A DNA stretch of 8,004 nucleotides from Spirochaetales bacterium. GTDB taxonomy: Bacteria > Spirochaetota > Spirochaetia > DTKZ01. The translations under genes and the position numbers were made by a program. The stretch is from NCBI GenBank assembly GCA_031280945.1, contig JAITGB010000174.1:1-8004 (forward strand), in the 5' to 3' direction. Below, in pieces: positions 6,390 to 8,004 of the stretch (positions are counted from its first letter, which is position 1; each line of letters starts with the position of its first letter). The notes below the pieces were generated by a model. It was not told the origin of the DNA. It saw nothing but the letters and a program-made list of their open reading frames with translations, and did not search any database.

Positions 6390-7277
6390 ATGCCAACACA
6401 GATGAAAAAGAAACCAGTCAGAAAAGTTTATAAGGAAAATACGAATCAGGACGATGAAAACGTACTTTCCATTTACCTCAAGGAAATCAACAGAATTCCC
6501 CTTTTGACGCGGGAGGAAGAAAATCACTACGCTCTTCTCGCGCGGCAGGGGGAAAAGAACGCCCGGGAAAAACTCCTGCGCGCGAATCTGCGGTTTGTGG
6601 TCAATGTAGCCAAAAAGTATCAGAACCAGGGCCTTCCTCTTGCCGACCTCATTAGTGAAGGCAACATCGGCCTTATCAACGCCATGGAGCGTTTTGACGT
6701 TGACAAGGGCTATCACTTTATCTCCTACGCGGTGTGGTGGATACGGCAGGCCATACTCAAGGCCATTTGCGAAAAATCCCGCATGATACGCCTCCCCTTG
6801 AACAGGGCAAACGAACTGGTTCAGATTGAGAAAACCCGCAAACAAATATCCGGCATGAGGACCGAGGAATCTGAAATACGCGCAATAGCGAAATCCCTCA
6901 ATATGGACTCAGGCCACGTATCCGACCTCCTGAACATATCGCGCGACCTCGTATCGCTTGAAACTCCCGTGTACGCGGAAAAAGACTCCTCCCTCCTGGG
7001 CGATTTTGTGGAGGACGAGCGCTACATGGAACCCGAAGAGTTTGTCCTTACCCAGTCGCTTCGGGAAGACGTCAACAATATCCTCGCCACCCTGTCCCGC
7101 AAAGAATCGGAAATCCTTCAATACAGGTTTGGCCTGAACGGGAAAAGCCCCCTGTCCCTCAAAGAAATAGGCGACCGTTACAATCTCACCAAAGAAAGAA
7201 TCCGCCAAATCGAAAAAAAGGCTGTCAAGCGTCTACAGCACCCCCACCGCAGAAAAGTTCTGGAAGCGTATCTTTAG
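6390..7277 (+). CDS. Sigma-70 family (group 1/2-like) RNA polymerase sigma factor, short form without region 1.1
   Basis: This 295-residue protein has the RpoD/RpoS domain order. Region 1.2 is at about residues 22-52 (VLSIYLKEINRIPLLTREEE) and region 2 at 62-131 (NLRFVVNVAKKYQNQGLPLADLISEGNIGL, then YAVWWIRQAI in 2.3-2.4). Region 3 is at about 140-215, with LGDFVED of region 3.2. Region 4 is at 228-290, with helix-turn-helix LSLKEIGDRYNLTKERIRQIEKKAV. The acidic region 1.1 and the long non-conserved insert of the housekeeping RpoD are absent, so this is more likely an alternative, RpoS-like group 2 factor. Promoter-contact region 2.4 (YHFISYAVWWIRQ) differs slightly from the YKFSTYATWWIRQ of RpoD. 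The ATG has AGGAGG 5 nt upstream. The -24/-12 element in front suggests RpoN control. The gene may be annotated as RpoD/SigA; I leave the symbol empty. Confidence 0.93.
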   Translation: MPTQMKKKPVRKVYKENTNQDDENVLSIYLKEINRIPLLTREEENHYALLARQGEKNAREKLLRANLRFVVNVAKKYQNQGLPLADLISEGNIGLINAMERFDVDKGYHFISYAVWWIRQAILKAICEKSRMIRLPLNRANELVQIEKTRKQISGMRTEESEIRAIAKSLNMDSGHVSDLLNISRDLVSLETPVYAEKDSSLLGDFVEDERYMEPEEFVLTQSLREDVNNILATLSRKESEILQYRFGLNGKSPLSLKEIGDRYNLTKERIRQIEKKAVKRLQHPHRRKVLEAYL

Positions 7278-7308
7278 ATTTTCTAAACTTAAGAGTTTGG
7301 GCGCGCTG

Positions 7309-7333
7309 CCCGCCGTGGCGAAGCCACGGCGGG
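7309..7333. repeat. Perfect 11-bp hairpin after sigma-factor gene
   Basis: CCCGCCGTGGC (7309-7319), loop GAA, GCCACGGCGGG (7323-7333). It starts 31 nt after the sigma-factor stop and could stabilise or end that transcript, but no T-run follows, so it is not a standard intrinsic terminator. Confidence 0.55.
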
Positions 7334-7347
7334 GAAGGGGTTCTTAT

Positions 7348-7435
7348 GCGCAAGGGACTGGTCGCAATCCTTTCAGGATTGCTGCTCGTCCATGCATCCT
7401 GGATAGAAGCGGACAATGGGAGCGGATCGCCCCCT
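7348..7435 (+). repeat. Repeat element A, second copy of the 57-nt module
   Basis: Positions 7348-7404 match 3800-3744 on the minus strand at 50 of 57 bases. The hairpin GCAATCCT, loop TTC, AGGATTGC (7364-7382) keeps its 8-bp stem although the innermost pair is T-A here and C-G in the other copy. After the module, GGATAGAAGCGGA and GGAGCGGATCGCCC resemble element B without its middle hairpin. Unlike copy 1, it has no matching closing strand and no T-run, so it looks truncated. A 35-codon frame with a hydrophobic N-terminus starts at ATG 7346; see findings. Confidence 0.55.
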
Positions 7436-7476
7436 GTCAACAATTTAAGGTGAGATGAGCGGGGGTAGAAGGCTGG

Positions 7477-7498
7477 CCGGGCTGCCGCGGCAGCCCGG
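7477..7498. repeat. Perfect 22-bp palindrome
   Basis: CCGGGCTGCCG (7477-7487) is followed immediately by its exact reverse complement (7488-7498). There is no T-run after it. It lies between elements A and B. As DNA it could be cruciform-forming or a protein site; as RNA it would be a strong hairpin. Confidence 0.6.
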
Positions 7499-7503
7499 GG
7501 CCC

Positions 7504-7612
7504 GGGGTGCGCAAGGGATAGAAGCGGAAATACCGCAGAAAAGCCGAAGGCTTTTTGAGGAATTGGAGCGGATAGCCCGGTTTTTTGCCGCGCGGCGGCA
7601 AAAAATGCGCCC
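7504..7612 (+). ncRNA. Structured element B, Flavo-1-like RNA candidate
   Basis: GCGCA (7509-7513) can close with TGCGC (7606-7610). Inside are GCGG/CCGC (7524-7527 with 7533-7536), a 7-bp hairpin AAAAGCC, loop GAA, GGCTTTT (7539-7555), and an 11-bp hairpin of TTTTTTGCCGC, loop GCG, and its complement (7581-7605). The conserved-looking blocks GGGATAGAAGCGG (7515-7527) and GGAGCGGATAGCCCGG (7565-7580) are what I recall from the Flavo-1 RNA motif, reported in Bacteroidetes and some spirochaetes. It shares GCGCAAGGG with elements 1 and A. No promoter is evident. The class assignment is from memory. Confidence 0.45.
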
Positions 7613-7629
7613 AAAAAATTATATGCGCC

Positions 7630-7674
7630 GGCCCTGTGAAGCGAAACCTCCGGGTTTCGCGGCGGAAACAGGCC
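7630..7674 (-). terminator. Hairpin downstream of the solute-binding-protein gene
   Basis: On the minus strand, about 15 nt past the TAA, GGCCTGT (7674-7668) pairs imperfectly with ACAGGGCC (7637-7630). This encloses an 8-bp stem, GCGAAACC (7660-7653) with GGTTTCGC (7648-7641), loop CGGA. There is no T-run directly after, though T6 comes about 10 nt later. It is probably the 3' end structure of this transcript. Confidence 0.4.
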
Positions 7675-7689
7675 CCCCTTATGATGATT

Positions 7690-8004
7690 TTATAAATACT
7701 TCTCGTAAAGCGCGGCCAGCTCCTTGGAGTTAAGCCTGTCAAGTTCCTGGAGATAGTTGTTCCAGTGGGCGTCGTTGCTGATGTCCCGGTTCCCCACGAT
7801 AAATTCTACCCAGGCTTTTTGCTTGTTATCAACCAGGGTGGCCTGAATATCGGAAACGCGGTTCGCGTCATCCTCGTTCATGGCTACCGGAGGGATAAAA
7901 TAATTGTTCGGGACCGCCCAGGGAGCGGAACGGTTCGCGGTAAAGTAGATCCACTGAAGTTCGTTATAGGCTTTATTCTCCAGCATCTTGGGGTACAGGG
8001 ACTG
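7690..8004 (-). CDS. Extracellular solute-binding protein, C-terminus (partial)
   Basis: The visible 104 residues run from the window edge to a TAA at 7692-7690, and the gene starts outside the window. The sequence PPVAMNEDDANRVSDIQATLVDNKQKAWVEFIVGNRDISNDAHWNNYLQELDRLNSKELAALYEKYL matches the ending of family 1 solute-binding proteins of the LplA/YtcQ type, in which a V..KKAQFITG-like block, then W..Y...L..LG, then Y..IYQ.AYD closes the protein. These bind oligosaccharides for an ABC importer and are lipid-anchored outside the inner membrane. Partner permease genes would be expected beyond the window. The methionine at 7986 is internal, not a start, because the frame is open to the edge. Confidence 0.8.
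   Translation of the reverse strand, partial: QSLYPKMLENKAYNELQWIYFTANRSAPWAVPNNYFIPPVAMNEDDANRVSDIQATLVDNKQKAWVEFIVGNRDISNDAHWNNYLQELDRLNSKELAALYEKYL

Larger units (their letters stand above)
7296..7615. repeat. 320-bp composite intergenic element bounded by 9-nt inverted repeats
   Basis: TTTGGGCGC (7296-7304) and GCGCCCAAA (7607-7615) are exact inverted repeats framing nearly the whole gap between the sigma-factor gene and the solute-binding-protein gene. Between them lie, in order, an 11-bp hairpin (7309-7333), element A (7348-7435), a perfect 22-bp palindrome (7477-7498) and element B (7504-7612). A and B share GGATAGAAGCGGA (7401-7413, 7516-7528) and GGAGCGGAT (7419-7427, 7565-7573). 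No transposase is present. It may be a MITE-like element or a cluster of structured RNA elements. Confidence 0.5.

Noticed and set aside
7581..7605. Intrinsic terminator at the T6-stem-A6 hairpin
   Set aside because: On both strands the T-run comes before the stem and the A-run after it, so the order is the reverse of a terminator.
7455..7733. 92-codon plus-strand frame with AAGGTGAG just ahead of its ATG
   Set aside because: Its sequence is dominated by palindromes and element B, is rich in R, G and P, and runs antisense into the solute-binding-protein gene. It is an open frame caused by GC-rich repeats.

Overview
The window looks like a piece of a spirochaete chromosome, most likely a treponeme (termite-gut Treponema is my best guess). 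This is inferred from gene content and from the style of its GC-rich intergenic repeats; I found no marker gene that proves it. Nothing looks like phage, transposase, CRISPR, rRNA or tRNA.

Layout. Positions 42-3591 hold a minus-strand, tightly packed three-gene unit. In order of transcription it encodes a TPR lipoprotein, a DHH-family phosphoesterase and a TraB-family membrane protein. The last two overlap by 4 nt (ATGA), and a further gene may begin at the window edge. Positions 3592-3873 are a divergent intergenic region holding a structured, terminator-ended element on the minus strand (3664-3804) and a likely promoter for yjbQ (plus strand, 3874-4278). A convergent metallophosphoesterase follows (4340-5404, minus). 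A hairpin-rich divergent gap (5405-5577) precedes a SEC-C zinc-motif protein (plus, 5578-6216). Next comes a sigma-70-family factor (plus, 6390-7277), preceded by a close match to a sigma-54 (-24/-12) promoter. A 412-nt gap without a convincing protein gene (7278-7689) is packed with hairpins and holds two related repeat elements. The window ends in the C-terminus of a sugar-type ABC solute-binding protein (minus, 7690-8004).

How things fit together. The genes are mostly housekeeping or regulatory, and no single pathway links them. Two points stand out. First, an RpoN-type promoter drives a small sigma-70-family factor, which would make a sigma cascade formally like the RpoN-RpoS cascade of Borrelia. 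Second, there is a family of structured intergenic elements. Two copies, about 3.6 kb apart and on opposite strands, share a 57-nt module at 50/57 identity, including a compensatory base-pair change in a hairpin. Their conserved blocks remind me of the Flavo-1 RNA motif.
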